A stretch of 64,000 nt of DNA from Bursaphelenchus xylophilus (GCA_904066235.2 CAJFCV020000001.1:2604001-2668000); one strand, 5' to 3'; positions 48,695-60,899 are shown, counted from the first letter of the stretch. Numbers and translations are program-made. The notes: generated by a model from the letters alone, not told the origin.

Positions 48695-49177
48695 AAAGGA
48701 AGTACTCCAAGTGCGACGCTCAGATTTTGATGAAGCTTGGCACAAATTTGGAATAATTTTTCCTAAAATATATGCGAGAATCCTAGCTCGCGCTTTACAG
48801 AAACAACCGAGATTTTTAGATCGAAAGTTGGCGAAAATTTGGCCCTTTTTGCCATTTCGGCACGAAAAGTTTCACGCAAAAAAATCTCTATTTCCAATTT
48901 TACCTTATGTTTTTCGTGGCGTGCCATAGAGGGTAACGTCTCCACAAAACATTATTTTTTTCCGCACAAAACTAGCAAAGTTATGATCAAACAGTGTTTT
49001 CTCTCTGACCGCTCTCCACGTTTAGTATGCTCTCTCGACCACAAAGATCGTTCAATATCTCGGAGGCGCCCGCAATGCGCGAGCTAACACTTTACAAGAA
49101 TTGATACTTAGTCTGTTCTGGACGTGTGTGCAAAATTTAAAGAAAATCTGAGCGTCGCACTTGGGGTACTTCCCTTA
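48695..49177. repeat. GTGCGACGCTCAGA foldback element
   Basis: Well-kept: GGAAGTACTCCAAGTGCGAC ... GTCGCACTTGGGGTACTTCCC. Confidence 0.8.
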
Positions 49178-49439
49178 TCAGATTTTAACGCGGTGCAAAT
49201 TTATTATTTTTCTAAAACATGCGACACTCCTATCTCGCTGTTTGCAGAAATTTAGCGTTAGTTTCACTGAGAAGAGAAAGGTTGCTGCAAAAAAAAAATA
49301 TTGTCAAAAATTGGTCTCTCCGAATGTCGTGCACTCTCTCTTCGGAAAGAATCGTTCAATATCTCGGTTTCCATTGCAAATGGCGATATAAAATTTTCTG
49401 AAATTTATATATGTCCTAGGCGCCACTTATTAGAAATTT

Positions 49440-50215
49440 GATTTTTGAGTGTCACCTTGGCAGTAAATTCTATTTTTTTCGATCAAAAAATATTGATTGT
49501 TTACATTCGAAAAATGTAATCTTCACTTGCAACATGCTCCATAAAATTCTTAGCATCTTTTTTTTCCTATGAATTAGCCCTTCTACAGCCCAAAATGACG
49601 TCCTTCCTCCCATATTTTTACCTGTCCCTCCTTTCTGCAGCTCCCTCAACTTCCGCTGCAACGTATTTCCCTTTTCTCCACCCTCAACCTGCCCAATTAC
49701 CCCCTTAAATTCCTTGAACCTGCACTACCCTCCCCTCAAATCCATGTTTGCATCTTTCCTCGCCTCCGAGCATATTTATAAACCGTTTATGAGCAGCAAT
49801 ATCCCCTTAGGGTGTTTCTTTTTTCCCATTTTTTGTTCGCTTTTCCGGTGCGCCATTCTTATCGCTTTTGTATTGCGAAATCTGCGAAAATAACATTGGA
49901 AACCGAAGCCGGCTTCATACGAAAAAAAGAAGTTTTTTCGTGCCGGAGTCAAACGGATAAAAGATTTAAACTTTGTTCGCATCGAGACTCCGAGGGCCTT
50001 TTGGTCCCGAAATTAGGCGGTAATTTTACGGCTTCAACATGTCATTTGTTTATGCGCCATGGCTTTTGGGATTTTTTGCGGGGATAAAGCGTGATTTTGA
50101 ATGGATGACTGAGTCGTTTGTTTGTTCGTAGTACGGTCAAACCGCTTGTAAAATAAAGTTCAAAAGGCCAAAAGCTACACATAATAGAAGGGCTTCTCTG
50201 TGAATGGGCCATGTT
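49440..50215. other. Stretch without a recognised gene
   Basis: A pyrimidine-rich part (49,600-49,750) and short frames (49,812-50,087) without domain or splice support. Confidence 0.4.
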
Positions 50216-50220
50216 AGCTT

Positions 50221-50820
50221 ACAAGGGAAGCACCTCAAGTGCAAAGCTCGTATTTGCTTTACATTTTACATATACATCCGGCATAGGCCACATATGATTC
50301 TCTAAAAACTCTAGCTCGAGTCTTGCAGGTGCAGCGGAGATATTTAGCGATCTTTGCGGCAGGGAGAGCGCGCGAAAGCCGGAGAGCGGTCAGAAAGAAA
50401 ACACCTTTTGTTTTTTTTTTTTATTCTTTTTCTTACTGCTGCGTACTTTGAAAAGACTATTTGATAAGCAGAGACGTCGTTTTCTGAAGTTTTAGGTGAG
50501 GTATTCAACGATCTATGCGGTTGAGAGAGTTCGAGAAATGTGGAGACCGGTCAGAGAGAAAAAAACGGCTTTTGGCTATGCCTTTGCCAGCTTCGTGCGG
50601 AAATAGCTGATTTTTTGTGGAAACATTTCTTTCTACGCTAGACATAAATTTTTCATGTTAAAATTCGAAAGAAAAAGTGTTACATTTTTTTTGACTTTTG
50701 AACTAAAAAATCTCGGTCTTATGCTTGTTAGGCGTCTTGCATATCTCTTAGAAAAAATATTCTAAATTTGAGTCAATTTTTATCAAAATCTGAGCTTTGC
50801 ACTTGAAGCACTTTCCTCGT
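50221..50820. repeat. GTGCGACGCTCAGA foldback, extended copy
   Basis: ACAAGGGAAGCACCTCAAGT ... CTTTGCACTTGAAGCACTTTCC; about 600 bp because two internal GAGAGAGCGCGCGAAA / GAGAGAGTTCGAGAAA blocks are present. Confidence 0.65.
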
Positions 50821-51470
50821 ATAATAAAATTGGTTATTGAGGCCTCAGAACTGGCTTGTTATGGACAAGTTTCAATTTACAGAAAATTTAAATCTGCGTC
50901 AAGTTTAGTTATCAATTAGCATGCAAGTTTTTCATAGTACATATTTCATTCCACTGTATTTTCTACTATTTCCTCCATGCTTTGAACCGGCCTGACATGC
51001 CCTTAGTTGACCCCCCGAACCTCTAAAACACATGATACATGTCGTTAGGCAACAAAGCAAAAAAATATAAATAATTTTGTCTTCCGTAATCGTCTTTTCC
51101 CCCCAGTTAACAACGTTCCTACATCTCTTTTACCACCCAGCTGCAATATTTATCGCTTATTCCCTAAGCGGCTATTGACAGGCCATAAATCCTCTAATAT
51201 TCATCAAACTTTTGCATGATATATTATATTGCTATGTAAAATCATAAACATTTTTTTCGTACTGCTGACTTTTGGTTTGGGTGTCAAGAGATGAAATTGG
51301 CCAAGTTTAGGCAATTTCGCGTCTCTTCGGGGCCGTTCTCGTATTTCCGTTTTGATTTCCGTCAAATCTTCGAAACTTCTTTTTTGGGGTTTCGGTTTTA
51401 TAGAAAAGTTTCACAGTAAATTTGAAACGGGATTTTCTGAAGATTCAGTTGAACTTTGGCTAACAATGGA
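50821..51470. other. Intergenic stretch
   Basis: No coding region found. Contains polypyrimidine and TTTGCATGATATATTATATTGC stretches that would fit intergenic or regulatory DNA. Confidence 0.35.
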
Positions 51471-51474
51471 AGTA

Positions 51475-51660
51475 CTAGTCCGTTCGCCAAGTCGCTGTGG
51501 TGATTTTTGGCGTTTGCACTGTGCGAAAAAAGTCAGAGTGCAAGCAACGGCCCAAAAAAGTTTGTTGCACGGTGCAAAAAGCAAGAAATTGAGCAGTGCA
51601 AATTAACTTTTGTTTTTGCATAGCGCAAGCCGCAATAATCCCTCTAGCAACTTTGCGGAG
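51475..51660. repeat. GCACTGTGC foldback repeat
   Basis: TAGTCCGTTCGCCAAGTCGC with TTTGCACTGTGCGAAAAAAG on the left; GCGCAAGCCGCAATAATCCC and AGCAACTTTGCGGAGGG on the right. Confidence 0.6.
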
Positions 51661-52096
51661 GGGCGAGTATTCCAAATACGACCCTCTGATTTTTTCTAAA
51701 TTTGGGATACATGTTGGGCCTAGACCGTCTATCAATTCCTGAAAGTTTTAGCTCGCGCTTTGCAGGGGCAGCCGACATATTGAACAATTTTTGCAAATGA
51801 TAGAGTACGCGAAAGGCGGAGAGCGGTCAGAGAGAAAAAAGAACTTTTTGGTCGTATCCTTGGCAGTTTTGTGGGGAAAAAGTTGGTCTTATGTGGAAAC
51901 ATTTCCATCTACGGTAGAAAAACGTATGAAACATTTCATGCCAACATCCTCAAAAAAAGCTCAAATTTTGATCCAAAAATCTCCGTGGTTTCTGCAAAGG
52001 GCGTTCTAGGACTCCGGTATATAAATTATTAAAAATTATTCTAAATTTGTGCCAAGTTTCATCAAAATCTGCGCGTCGCACATTGAAAGCTTACCG
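51659..52096. repeat. Degenerate GTGCGACGCTCAGA foldback
   Basis: GGCGAGTATTCCAAATACGA ... ATCTGCGCGTCGCACATTG; core TTTTAGCTCGCGCTTTGCAG. Confidence 0.6.
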
Positions 52097-52303
52097 TGAA
52101 TTAACACTTATTTTTAAGCTTTAACTTCTTAACTCCCCCTTGCAATGTCAATATGCATTTTCTTCTTACAGGGCATCGATTCTTCCCTTCAATTTTCGAG
52201 ACTTTGGAGACAATTGGACTCGCGAAGAAATCGACTTTTCTCTCGCCCCGCAATTGGGCCCAAAAAATGTCTGAGCATCAACAGTTGATGTAATTTGGAG
52301 GCC

Positions 52304-54671
52304 ATGCGACTGCCAGCCGGCCATGCAATATGGCTAGCGTTGGAAGTTGCGATCGTTTTGGAGACGGCGATACGGGTCAATGGAATCTATCAGGTGAGAA
52401 AAAAAATAAAATAAAAAAATATTGTAATTTTTTACCTGAGGGATGCTGTCTGTCGGGAAAATAATGACCAATTTGTCGCATCGAAAATCGCATCGTTGCC
52501 GAGAAAATGAATTGTGTCGCGGCAAAATCGAATTGCTTTTCAGCGACGAGATTTTGATACGACAAAGTGTTCACTATTTTCCCGACAGAGTAGTAGCAAT
52601 ATCACCGCAAAATGGTTTTAAAATACGCTATTATTTAATTCAGCTATGATATTTTTTACTTTCAAGCGTTTCAGATTACGCCGGAGAAACCGTTGGAGTT
52701 CAAGATCCAGAGTTGTTCGTCGGATCAAAATCCAATGAGAGAGGAGACGATGCTGGTTGGTTTCTTGGGATTTTCACAGTCGGTTTGCGATGTTTGGGAA
52801 AAACGAAATTATTTTCTTACAATTAGCTTTTATGACCTAGGCTAGCGGAAAAATAAGTGTATATTTTCGAGGCCGAAGTTTTCGGGTCAACGCAAAATCG
52901 ATCCATACGTGGCGTAGGGCAGTCAGTTTTCATGACCGTGAGCTATTATCACAACGAAAAATTCCCTAATCGACTACGCTCCTTATACCATAACTAGAAG
53001 CCTTTTTAACCTTTTTTCAGTTCTTCCCAACCAACGTCCGTTACTGCGCGTCAGTGCGAACGACCAAAAACGGAGTGTCTTATGTCAGAGACAAGGGTAA
53101 AACCTCCTATTTGAAGCCAGTCGTCCATGTCACCATTCACGAAATCGGATCGCCACATGAGTGCGAGATCGAGTACATTGTAAGTACATCCCTGATTTGT
53201 ACTTTACGCAGGTTTTTGCCTTCAGGGATACGGCGGAGAATATCGAATATCGCCGGACCTCGGATTCTACAGCACTTGTTCGAAACCAATATCAAAATAT
53301 ATAAATGAGCTTGCCCTGGGTTCGGAGAACCCGCAATTCAACATTACAATGAGTTCCTGCCCCATTCACAGCCTGCCAAGGAGATATAAGGTGGGCAATG
53401 CCGGCTCGATGACACTTAAAATTGCTTGCAGAAGTGACCCATGTGCAACACTCAATTTTTTTTAGGATTTTCAAGGCACAGGCCACATAGCAAATCCTAG
53501 AAGTTTTAGCACGCGCTTTGTAGAGGCAGACACGATGTTCTGCGATCTTTGCGCTCGAGAGAGTACGTAAAACGCTAAGAGCGGGCAGAGAAAGGATCAC
53601 TTTTTGGCCGAATCGTTTTCAGTTTTTTCATAGGAAAATTTGATTTTTGTTGAAAACATCTCCACAGTGGAAAAATTATTTCTCTCATGGGCAGTTCTCC
53701 GCATTTCGCGTACTTTCTCAACCGAAAAGTTCGTTGAAAATCTCGCACTTGCGTTAGCCAAATTTTGAGTGGTTGGTGTGGGTGTAGTCTAGACAGGTCA
53801 CGTATACTAAAGTTGAGAAAAATCATACCTTCAGGGACCTTAGTTTTCTACCTTGCAGCTTCTACCCGACAGAATCTCTCATATTTCGCTGGAAAACAAA
53901 TAATTTATTAATCTTTCAGGACTACCTCTCTTGCGATCTTGTTCGCCATCGCTGGTATGAGTTGACTTTCCACAGTTACATTAGATACGAGGTTTTCCAT
54001 AAAAGGAAGTACTTCCAAGCCTGGTCCAACCATTCCACTGTTTTCATGTTCAAGCCGGACAATTTCATTGAAAGAACGGGAAATGAATTGGATTGGCTTC
54101 AACGACTCATATCACTCGAGGCTACGTGAGTTTTTGAGAATGAAAAGATTGAAATTTTTTTAAAATACGGCATTGGTAGCATATGTGTGAAAAAAATATG
54201 CTTTTTTACATTTGTTTTTTTTTAAATTTTTGAAAATATTTTTCAAATTTTTCAATTTATACAGTCAAAAACACTGCCAAAAAGTCCGATATTTGATCCG
54301 AGTTGATGATGCCTGGCCACTGCCAATCACAGTTTTTATCGATTATCGAATCCGCGAAGGGAATTACATAAAATACTCTCAACATTTGGGAAATGGCACA
54401 ATTGATCAATGGTTTAGTGGAAGTTTTGCCATCCGGAAGTCGGATCGAGTCCAAGAGATTTGCGTTCAAGTGAGTTGATTTTCAAGGGAAGTAAATGAGT
54501 ACCCTCTACTTTCAGCTAGTCTGGCGTGGCTCGCGCAACCGTTTCCGCCTTTGCCGAACCTTCCTTCAACCAGGTGAATGTCCGTTCCCACCAAGTTCCG
54601 CGTCCTTGCCAACGTTCTCTGTATTGCCTCTACTTTCGGCTTTTGTCTTACCGCTTCTACATCCCATATAA
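52304..54671 (+). CDS. Secreted, probably GPI-anchored protein of unknown family (353 aa, 7 exons)
   Basis: Exons 52,304-52,393; 52,675-52,755; 53,021-53,179; 53,226-53,390; 53,920-54,125; 54,265-54,469; 54,516-54,671. All introns are GT-AG and the phases join without a break. Residues 1-25 form a signal-like segment (HAIWLALEVAIVLETAI). The ectodomain is rich in aromatic and charged residues with Cys in SCSSDQN, RYCASV, HECEIEYI, YSTCSK, SSCPIH, LSCDLV, HCQKVRY, EICVQ and RLCRTF/GECPF. The last 24 residues are hydrophobic after PPSSASLP with no charged tail, which fits a GPI-attachment signal. No domain recognised. A 5'UTR acceptor (CTTCTTACAG ending 52,171) suggests an upstream exon or spliced leader. 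AATAAA at 54,729. Intron 1 holds a MITE and intron 4 a decayed foldback. Confidence 0.8.
52446..52590. mobile_element. CTGTCGGGAAAATAA foldback MITE in intron 1
   Basis: Ends CTGTCTGTCGGGAAAATAAT and CACTATTTTCCCGACAGAG; lies between exons 1 and 2 of the 52,304 gene. Confidence 0.7.
53430..53780. repeat. Decayed GTGCGACGCTCAGA foldback in intron 4
   Basis: Core motifs GCACGCGCTTTGTAGAGGCA, CGAGAGAGTACG and TTTCTCTCATGGGCAG are present; the ends are eroded. It enlarges intron 4 to 529 bp. Confidence 0.5.
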
Positions 54672-54728
54672 TAATTTGTAATATCCGATCTTTTTTACTG
54701 CCATTTTCGTTGTGATTTTTCTTTGAAA

Positions 54729-54734
54729 AATAAA
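54729..54734 (+). terminator. Polyadenylation signal of the 52,304 gene
   Basis: AATAAA 58 bp after the TAA. Confidence 0.6.
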
Positions 54735-54869
54735 ATTTTATAAGAAACTGTATGTCCATTTTTTCTGCCTTTACCAATGACAGAAAATTTCAATTTAAAT
54801 AAGCCAAAAATCAGAAAATCTCTGTCAAAAATCAAGACTGATTACGACAGAGAAAATCCACGAACAGGG

Positions 54870-54876
54870 TATATAA
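54870..54876 (+). promoter_or_regulatory. TATA box of the 54,952 gene
   Basis: TATATAA, about 80 bp upstream of the ATG and 200 bp after the previous gene. Confidence 0.55.
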
Positions 54877-54951
54877 GCCCAAAGAAAGCTGCTTCAAATC
54901 ACTCAACTTGTAACCTCCTCATCGACCTTGTAACACCGTTCAATTTGGAAA

Positions 54952-55500
54952 ATGGCCTCCAATGCTTCTACTCCAGCGACTTCCACTTGCTTTGAGGAAG
55001 TTGTCGACATGCTGGAAGATAAACTGGTGGAGTTGACCGATTCGGAAAAGATGCGACATGATGAAACAGTCGCTACCATTGAGGAATTGGTCGACTCTTT
55101 GGAGGAAACATGGATCCTCGAATTTCACGAAGAAGATGAAGTTTCAGAATTAAGATCAATGATCTTAACAATGATTCATAAGTGAGTTTATTAATTCATG
55201 TGAAAATAAGATGCCCGTTTTAATACATATATCTCTAAATTTCTGTTTTTTTTTAGTGCTGCCAACAAACTTTTGGTGCGCTCGGAGAAGACGCACCTTG
55301 AAAACGACGTATGCGCAATATGTCTTGAAGAAAAGGCCCAAGATCCTGTTTACTGCTTACAATGTCTCAAAATTGTCAGCTGTAAAGGCTGCATGGTAGA
55401 GCTGATCCAAAATGGGAAAGACGAACACTTCCTGAAATGCCTCAGATGTCAACGGAAAAGTCCCACCGAATTACCATTATTCGACTGTGTGAATTTGTAA
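54952..55500 (+). CDS. C4C4 RING-like protein (157 aa, 2 exons)
   Basis: Exons 54,952-55,181 and 55,257-55,500, with donor CATAA|GTGAGT and acceptor TTTTTTAG|TGC. Residues 10-75 are acidic and probably helical (EEVVDMLEDKLVELTDSEKM; EELVDSLEETW). The C-terminal half holds eight cysteines: C-x2-C-x10-C-x2-C-x5-C-x2-C-x15-C-x2-C (CAICLEEKAQDPVYC onward). This is the RING cross-brace arrangement with cysteine in place of the usual histidine (C4C4), so ubiquitin-ligase or zinc-binding adaptor activity is likely but unproven. The loops are short for a RING. It has its own TATA box and an AATAAA at 55,549, so it is not obviously in an operon with the preceding gene. Confidence 0.85.
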
Positions 55501-55548
55501 TGTATATTTTTAACTTAATATGATATAACTGTACAACATTTTAATTTT

Positions 55549-55554
55549 AATAAA
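55549..55554 (+). terminator. Polyadenylation signal of the RING-like gene
   Basis: AATAAA 49 bp after the TAA. Confidence 0.6.
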
Positions 55555-55559
55555 TTCTA

Positions 55560-56430
55560 AAAGATAAAATATTTATGATTTTCTGACAATGGATATATAA
55601 AGTACATATTTTATAAAAATACATCTCCGCAAAGGCCTCAGGAAATCTACGCTTCGAAATTCTTTAACCCAGCCATCAATCCCTTCATTTATTCGACCCC
55701 TCTCTCAATGTCATCGCTTCCAGAAGTTGGAAACGTACTTAAAAGCCGATGCGGGTAGGTAATATCTCTTAATTTATGTTGGCCTGAAGATCAATGGCTT
55801 AATGGGAGCGGGAATGGGCCAACTCCCAGGGGGGTCCGCACCTGTTTTTATGGGCTTTCAAGTGAGAATTTATGGATTTCAACGGCCGCTGTGCTTTCTT
55901 TTTGTCAGAAAAGGATTTTTTGGAATATCAAAACGTAGGCATTTCACTATCCGTATTTTACAAGAACTTCTCGGCAGTTTTCAATTTCTTTTCTTTTGCC
56001 GCCAAGTCCTTCCATTTTTCCTCCAAAAACAATTGGCCACTTTTGCGCCCCGACTTTAAATATTTATCCGCCCCGAAATCCCATTAAAAGCCCAAATTTT
56101 GGACTGTTTACCCTGCCATAAATATTTATCCGGAATGGTGTTTGCAAACGTCGTTACAACGCGCCCATTATTCGTTATCTTTATGGGATTCGCCCAAAAA
56201 AGTTCAAAGGCTGGACGCCGACCGCACACTTGCTTGATAAGCGCGGCCCCCATATAACGACACTTTTTTATGAAAGACACTTTTTTCGCGGGCATTTTTT
56301 TGGGAAAAGGGCCGAAATTGAGGGGAATTACGTAATGGTTGGGTTACTGTAGGAATGAACTGTAATGGAAAGGAAAACAAATGTAAAGAAGTGAGTTTGT
56401 GGCGAGATTTGGAAAAATCAGACCAAAGTA
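55560..56430. other. Intergenic stretch
   Basis: No gene supported; short frames at 55,802-56,087 and 56,056-56,295 have no domain or splice context. Confidence 0.4.
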
Positions 56431-56439
56431 GAACTTTGG

Positions 56440-56788
56440 GGGGTGCGACGCTCCGATTTTGATGAAACTTTGCAAAAATTTAGGCTAATTTTTTATAACA
56501 TATTCGAGAATGCTAGCTCGCGCTTTGCAGAAGCAACCGAGATTTTTGGGTCGAAAAATGAAAAAAATAGGTCAAAAGTCAACATTTTTTTGCGCATTTT
56601 GGCATGAAAAATTTTATACCTCTTTAGTATAATGTTTCCACAAAAAAATATTTTTGTCTGCGCGAAATTGAGAAAAATATGGCCAAAAACTCAGACTGCT
56701 CTCCGTATTTTGTGTGCTCTCTCGGCGGAAAATTTTGTTGAATATCTCTAATAAAAATCTGAGCGTTGCACTTATCGTATTTACTTGT
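56440..56788. repeat. GTGCGACGCTCAGA foldback, shortened
   Basis: GGTGCGACGCTCCGATTTTG ... CTGAGCGTTGCACTTATCG. Confidence 0.65.
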
Positions 56789-56789
56789 A

Positions 56790-57405
56790 AATACCATCTC
56801 CTGCACACCAGTTTTTTCTGTGACCAATCTCCGCATTTCCCGCGCTCGCTCGGCTACAAGAATCCTTGAATATCCGCGTCTGTAAAGCAAGAGCTGTAAT
56901 GTTAAGTGCTCAATACAATGCTTATGTAGACACATCAATATCAATTTTTTTATGACTTGTCATTTTCTACCAAGCCTCTTTTTTTGATCCAAAATAAAGT
57001 TTGAGCTCTGTTTTTTTTCACCTTCACTTTTTATAAATGCCCAAAAGTTGCGCAGTAATCGGAATCACCTTGAAAGTTCAACGGTTTTCATAAAGAGACG
57101 AGCGAGACGTTCCAGGGCGTGAGCGGCCTATCAAAGCGCCATTTATTTGGCGGGAAATCTTTGATCTGAAAAAATAATGTGATTGCGCAAGATCCGAAGG
57201 AAAACTTTTGATTCGGAAGCAACATTTCAACTTTTGGCTACCGGCCGAGACGGTCGGATTCTTTTGACAGCTCTTTGATTGAGATTACGGTAGAAATTGA
57301 TAGTGACGAGGGCAAACATTTATTTTTGAGGTATCCCTTCTGGCTTTATGTAAGCATGAGTTGGGGAGATCGAAATCTGGCGAACATCGAGACTACTCTT
57401 TTAAA
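56790..57405. other. Intergenic stretch
   Basis: Repeat remnants to about 56,910, then AT-rich DNA in which I see no feature. Confidence 0.4.
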
Positions 57406-57621
57406 AGGGAAAGTGCACTAACTGCGACACTTTGATTTTCATTAAATTTTGGCCTATGTAGTCTGTTCAGTCAACATCCACGTCCAAAAAGTTTTAGCTC
57501 GCAGTTACTTGATGCGACCGAGATATTTAGCAGTTTTTATCGACGAGTGAGCACGTAAAATGCGGAGACGATCAGAGAGAAAAACGTTTTTGGGCATGTA
57601 GCGACTTTGCGAAGAGACTAT

Positions 57622-57757
57622 CAGCCTGTCGGGAAAATAATGTGGATTCGATTGCCCACTATCACTTTTCGACGGCTTGCCGCGGCTGGGGATTTGGTGG
57701 TGTGACAAGGCGAAATTTTTTTCTGCGACAAGGCGACATTATTTTCCTGACAGACTT
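57622..57757. mobile_element. CAGTCTGTCGGGAAAATAA foldback MITE
   Basis: CAGCCTGTCGGGAAAATAAT ... ATTATTTTCCTGACAGACTTA. It sits inside a decayed GTGCGAC foldback that begins at about 57,405. Confidence 0.7.
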
Positions 57758-57786
57758 ATAGTAGCATTAACCTCCATAATTTCATT

Positions 57787-57931
57787 CTATCGAGAAAATA
57801 ATGAGCACAATGTTGCTGCGCCAGCCACATCGCTAAAGTGGAAAAATTTGATTTTCCCACGACAATTCATTTTCTCAACGGCAATCGATTTTCGATGCGA
57901 CAGAGTGCTCATTATTTTTCCGACAGATTGA
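57787..57931. mobile_element. Foldback MITE
   Basis: CTATCGAGAAAATAATGAGC ... CATTATTTTTCCGACAGATTGA. Confidence 0.7.
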
Positions 57932-57959
57932 TAACAAATTTTTCCAATATCCATTTTTT

Positions 57960-58688
57960 TGATTTTATGCAAATTTTTTTATTCGATCGTCTGTAATTCC
58001 CTGCCTATTAGAACAGAGCTATTTTCATGGTTTTCATTGTTTCCATTCTCCTCCAAAGATTATGTCCAAACCGGTTATTCTAATCCAGCATTTCTTACGC
58101 ATACCCCTTCAAATGGGCTTATCCCCGAAACCCATAAATAGTGGACCGTTTTAACGACACCTCCGACGATCCTCGAATGCATGGCTCTCGGCCGAGCCAT
58201 AAACCTTCTCCATGGCATTAAATTATGTGGTCGGAGAATTTATTTTCTTGCCAGAAAATTTGCATATTCTCTTGTTTTTGGAGTTAAACCTCAAAATTTT
58301 GATTTTTAGCACGAAAAGTTCAAAATTCAGCTCTAAAATCTTGAGTTTCAAACTGGACGGAGTTGAAATCTTCTCCAATAAAAGCCCACATGTGTCCTCG
58401 AGATGGGCTTTTTTACGCCGCGGGTTTTTCTTCTACGGGTTTCTTTAGGGCTCATTTCGGAAATTGGGATTTGAAAATTTGGGAAATGTAATTTTCCGAG
58501 AGGAAATTACAGTGAAAACGGGGAATGAGCGAGAGTAGATGGGGGTATTTTCAACTTGGAAGAGGAGCATGAAAGAATTTGGAAGTTTTTTTTAAAGCGG
58601 TGTTGATTTTGGTGAAGATTGGGGAAAAATTTCGAAAAGTTTTCTGGGACAAACAAGAGATTTTTAGGCTTCGTTTTGCCGAAAAAAT
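57960..58688. other. Intergenic stretch
   Basis: AT-rich, no supported gene. Short frames (57,959-58,448) lack domain or splice evidence. Confidence 0.4.
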
Positions 58689-58689
58689 A

Positions 58690-59729
58690 AGAGTGAAGAC
58701 AGAAGATTTCGGAGGAAAATTTTGAAAATTTTTCGAATTCACTTTTTTTTGAAAAAGAGAGTAAAAATCGAGAAATTTTATGGGTCGGCGAGTAGGAATC
58801 GAAATAGCTTTCAAAATTTCCATTTTTGGAGTGAATTCCGAGTTTACTTTTTTTTCGCCTTTTTTTGGAGTAAACTCAGAATTTACTCGCCGAAGGTGCC
58901 GGCGAGTAAATCCAGAGTTTACTCCCGGGGAACAGTTGACCCCTGGGCGCAAAAATTTTTTTATCTGCGTTAATAATTCGCGCCAAACTTTCGAAAAATT
59001 TTGCCGAATCCTGACTGGGAGGCTCCAGTCAGGATTCGCGGGGTTCCTGACTCTTCGTACAGTCAAAACTTCCTGACTGTGGTCCATTCAGGAATCCCGC
59101 GATTCTTGACTGGGTGAGGGGTCAATAACTGTTGACTAGGACGAAGAAATAGGGAGAAAAAACGAAGAGAACGAGAGAAACGCGCGCTATTTCGTGCTGT
59201 CTCTGCCTCTCAGCGCCTTCTTTCCGTTTCGCGCTCTCTCTCTCTTTTCGGGAGAAAGAGCGAGAGAGCGCAAAAAAGGAGAGAGAGAGCGAAAGAGCGG
59301 GAAACGAGGAGAGGGCGCAGAGAGGCAGAGAGAGCACGAAATAGCGCGCGTTTCTCTCGCTCTCTTCGTTTTTTCTCCCCGTTTCTTCGTCTCAGGTGAC
59401 TGGGATGTCGATTTGGAGGCCGCCCAGTCAAAAACATTCCTGACTGCAGGAATCGCGGGATTCCTGACTGGGAGGCACCCAGTCAGGATTCGGCATTGGA
59501 AGCGAGCAAAATCCAGATTTACTCGCCGCCATTCGATTTCTCGGCCCCGGCGAGTAAACTCCCAGTTTACTCCCGAAAATCAAAATTTTTTTCAAATTTT
59601 GGAGTAAACTTCGTGTTTACTTTTTTTTTGGCATATTTGGGAGTAAAAAAATTTTTACTCCAAAATCGAAAAAAAAGTGAATTCGAAAAATTTTCAAAAT
59701 TTTCCTCCGAAATCTTCTGTCTTCACTCT
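58690..59729. mobile_element. AGAGTGAAGACAG foldback element, copy 2
   Basis: 1,040 bp, same ends as 29,044-30,124 and flanked by TA. It carries an extra block (about 58,745-58,790) and lacks part of the right-arm spacer present in copy 1. It is inserted in a GTGCGAC-family foldback whose right part continues at 59,735. Confidence 0.85.
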
Positions 59730-59734
59730 TAAAT

Positions 59735-60287
59735 CAAGATTTTTTTTTAGCCTAAAAGTTGGAAAAAATATGCTGACTTTATGTGAGTCTATCCATAAAA
59801 AATATAGCCTCGTTTCCAGCGGACAGGACAACTTTTCGCAAAAAAATTTTTTTTTTGTTCTGTTTTGAAAGAGATGACCAAAAAGTTTTTGCGCACACAT
59901 AGGCCACATACCAATTCCTGAAAGTCTTAACTCTCGCTCTGCACGCGCATCCAAGATATTCAACAATCTTTGCAGCCGAGAGAGTACGCAAAATTTGGAA
60001 ACGCGGAGAGCGGTCAGAGAGAAAAGTATTTTTAGCCGTGTCTTTGCCAGTTTCGTGGGGAAAAGCTTGATTTTTTGTGGAAACATTGCTGTCTACGGTA
60101 GAAAGAAGTACGAAACTTTTCATGCCAAAATTTGCAAAAAAAAGTTTTAAATTTTTCCCAATTTTCGTTCTAAAAATCTCAGTCATTTCTGGAAAGCGCG
60201 AGCTGGAAGTCTTGCACATTTCTTAGAAAAAATATTCGAAACCTGTGTCATCAAAATCTGAGCGTCGCACTTGGAGTATTTCCCCCG
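59735..60287. repeat. GTGCGACGCTCAGA foldback split by an insertion
   Basis: Core and right end (GAGCGTCGCACTTGGAGTATTT) present; left part interrupted by the 58,690 element. Confidence 0.6.
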
Positions 60288-60289
60288 TC

Positions 60290-60895
60290 AGATTCGGCCC
60301 GAATTTTTATCAAGTCCTGAACGTTGATCCTAGGATACCTAAAAATAAAAAAATAGTATAGTGTTTGGTAAAATACGGCAGTCCCCATATACTGTTTTTA
60401 TTATTTTTGTTATTATTATGAGTGTTTTCCTTGTTAGGTGACTGTAAATGTACTGTATTTCCAACATCTCCACCTTCTCCCCTCAATCTCCTCGCCGGCC
60501 CTCAACGCCGCTGATCGTTGTCATAAATCCCAACGCTCGGTGGGGGATTCGTCCGGCTGATTTTTTATGCCCACTGCCAGTAAATTAACACTCCCCCAAA
60601 ACTTGGATTTATTTCGCATTGTCAGTGGGAGCATATTGTGTTTGGGATCAATTTCCGGGAGATTTATGTCGTTTGCGGTCTCTTTTTGAGGTCGCCTATA
60701 ACAATGGGGCTTTCATATAGCAATTGGTGCCGGAGGCTCTAATTTGTGCGATTTCTGGATGGTTTTGGTGACAAACTTAGAGAGTATATAAAAGAAAAAT
60801 GAGGGATTTATAGGGATATTTGATTTAGAGGGGGTGGCAAGTACAGTAAGCTATAATTTCTAGGTATTACGGTAGGATAAGCTACAGTATTCTTA
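60290..60895. other. Intergenic stretch
   Basis: No gene seen. Pyrimidine-rich CATCTCCACCTTCTCCCC region and AT-rich DNA. Confidence 0.4.
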
Positions 60896-60899
60896 CAGA

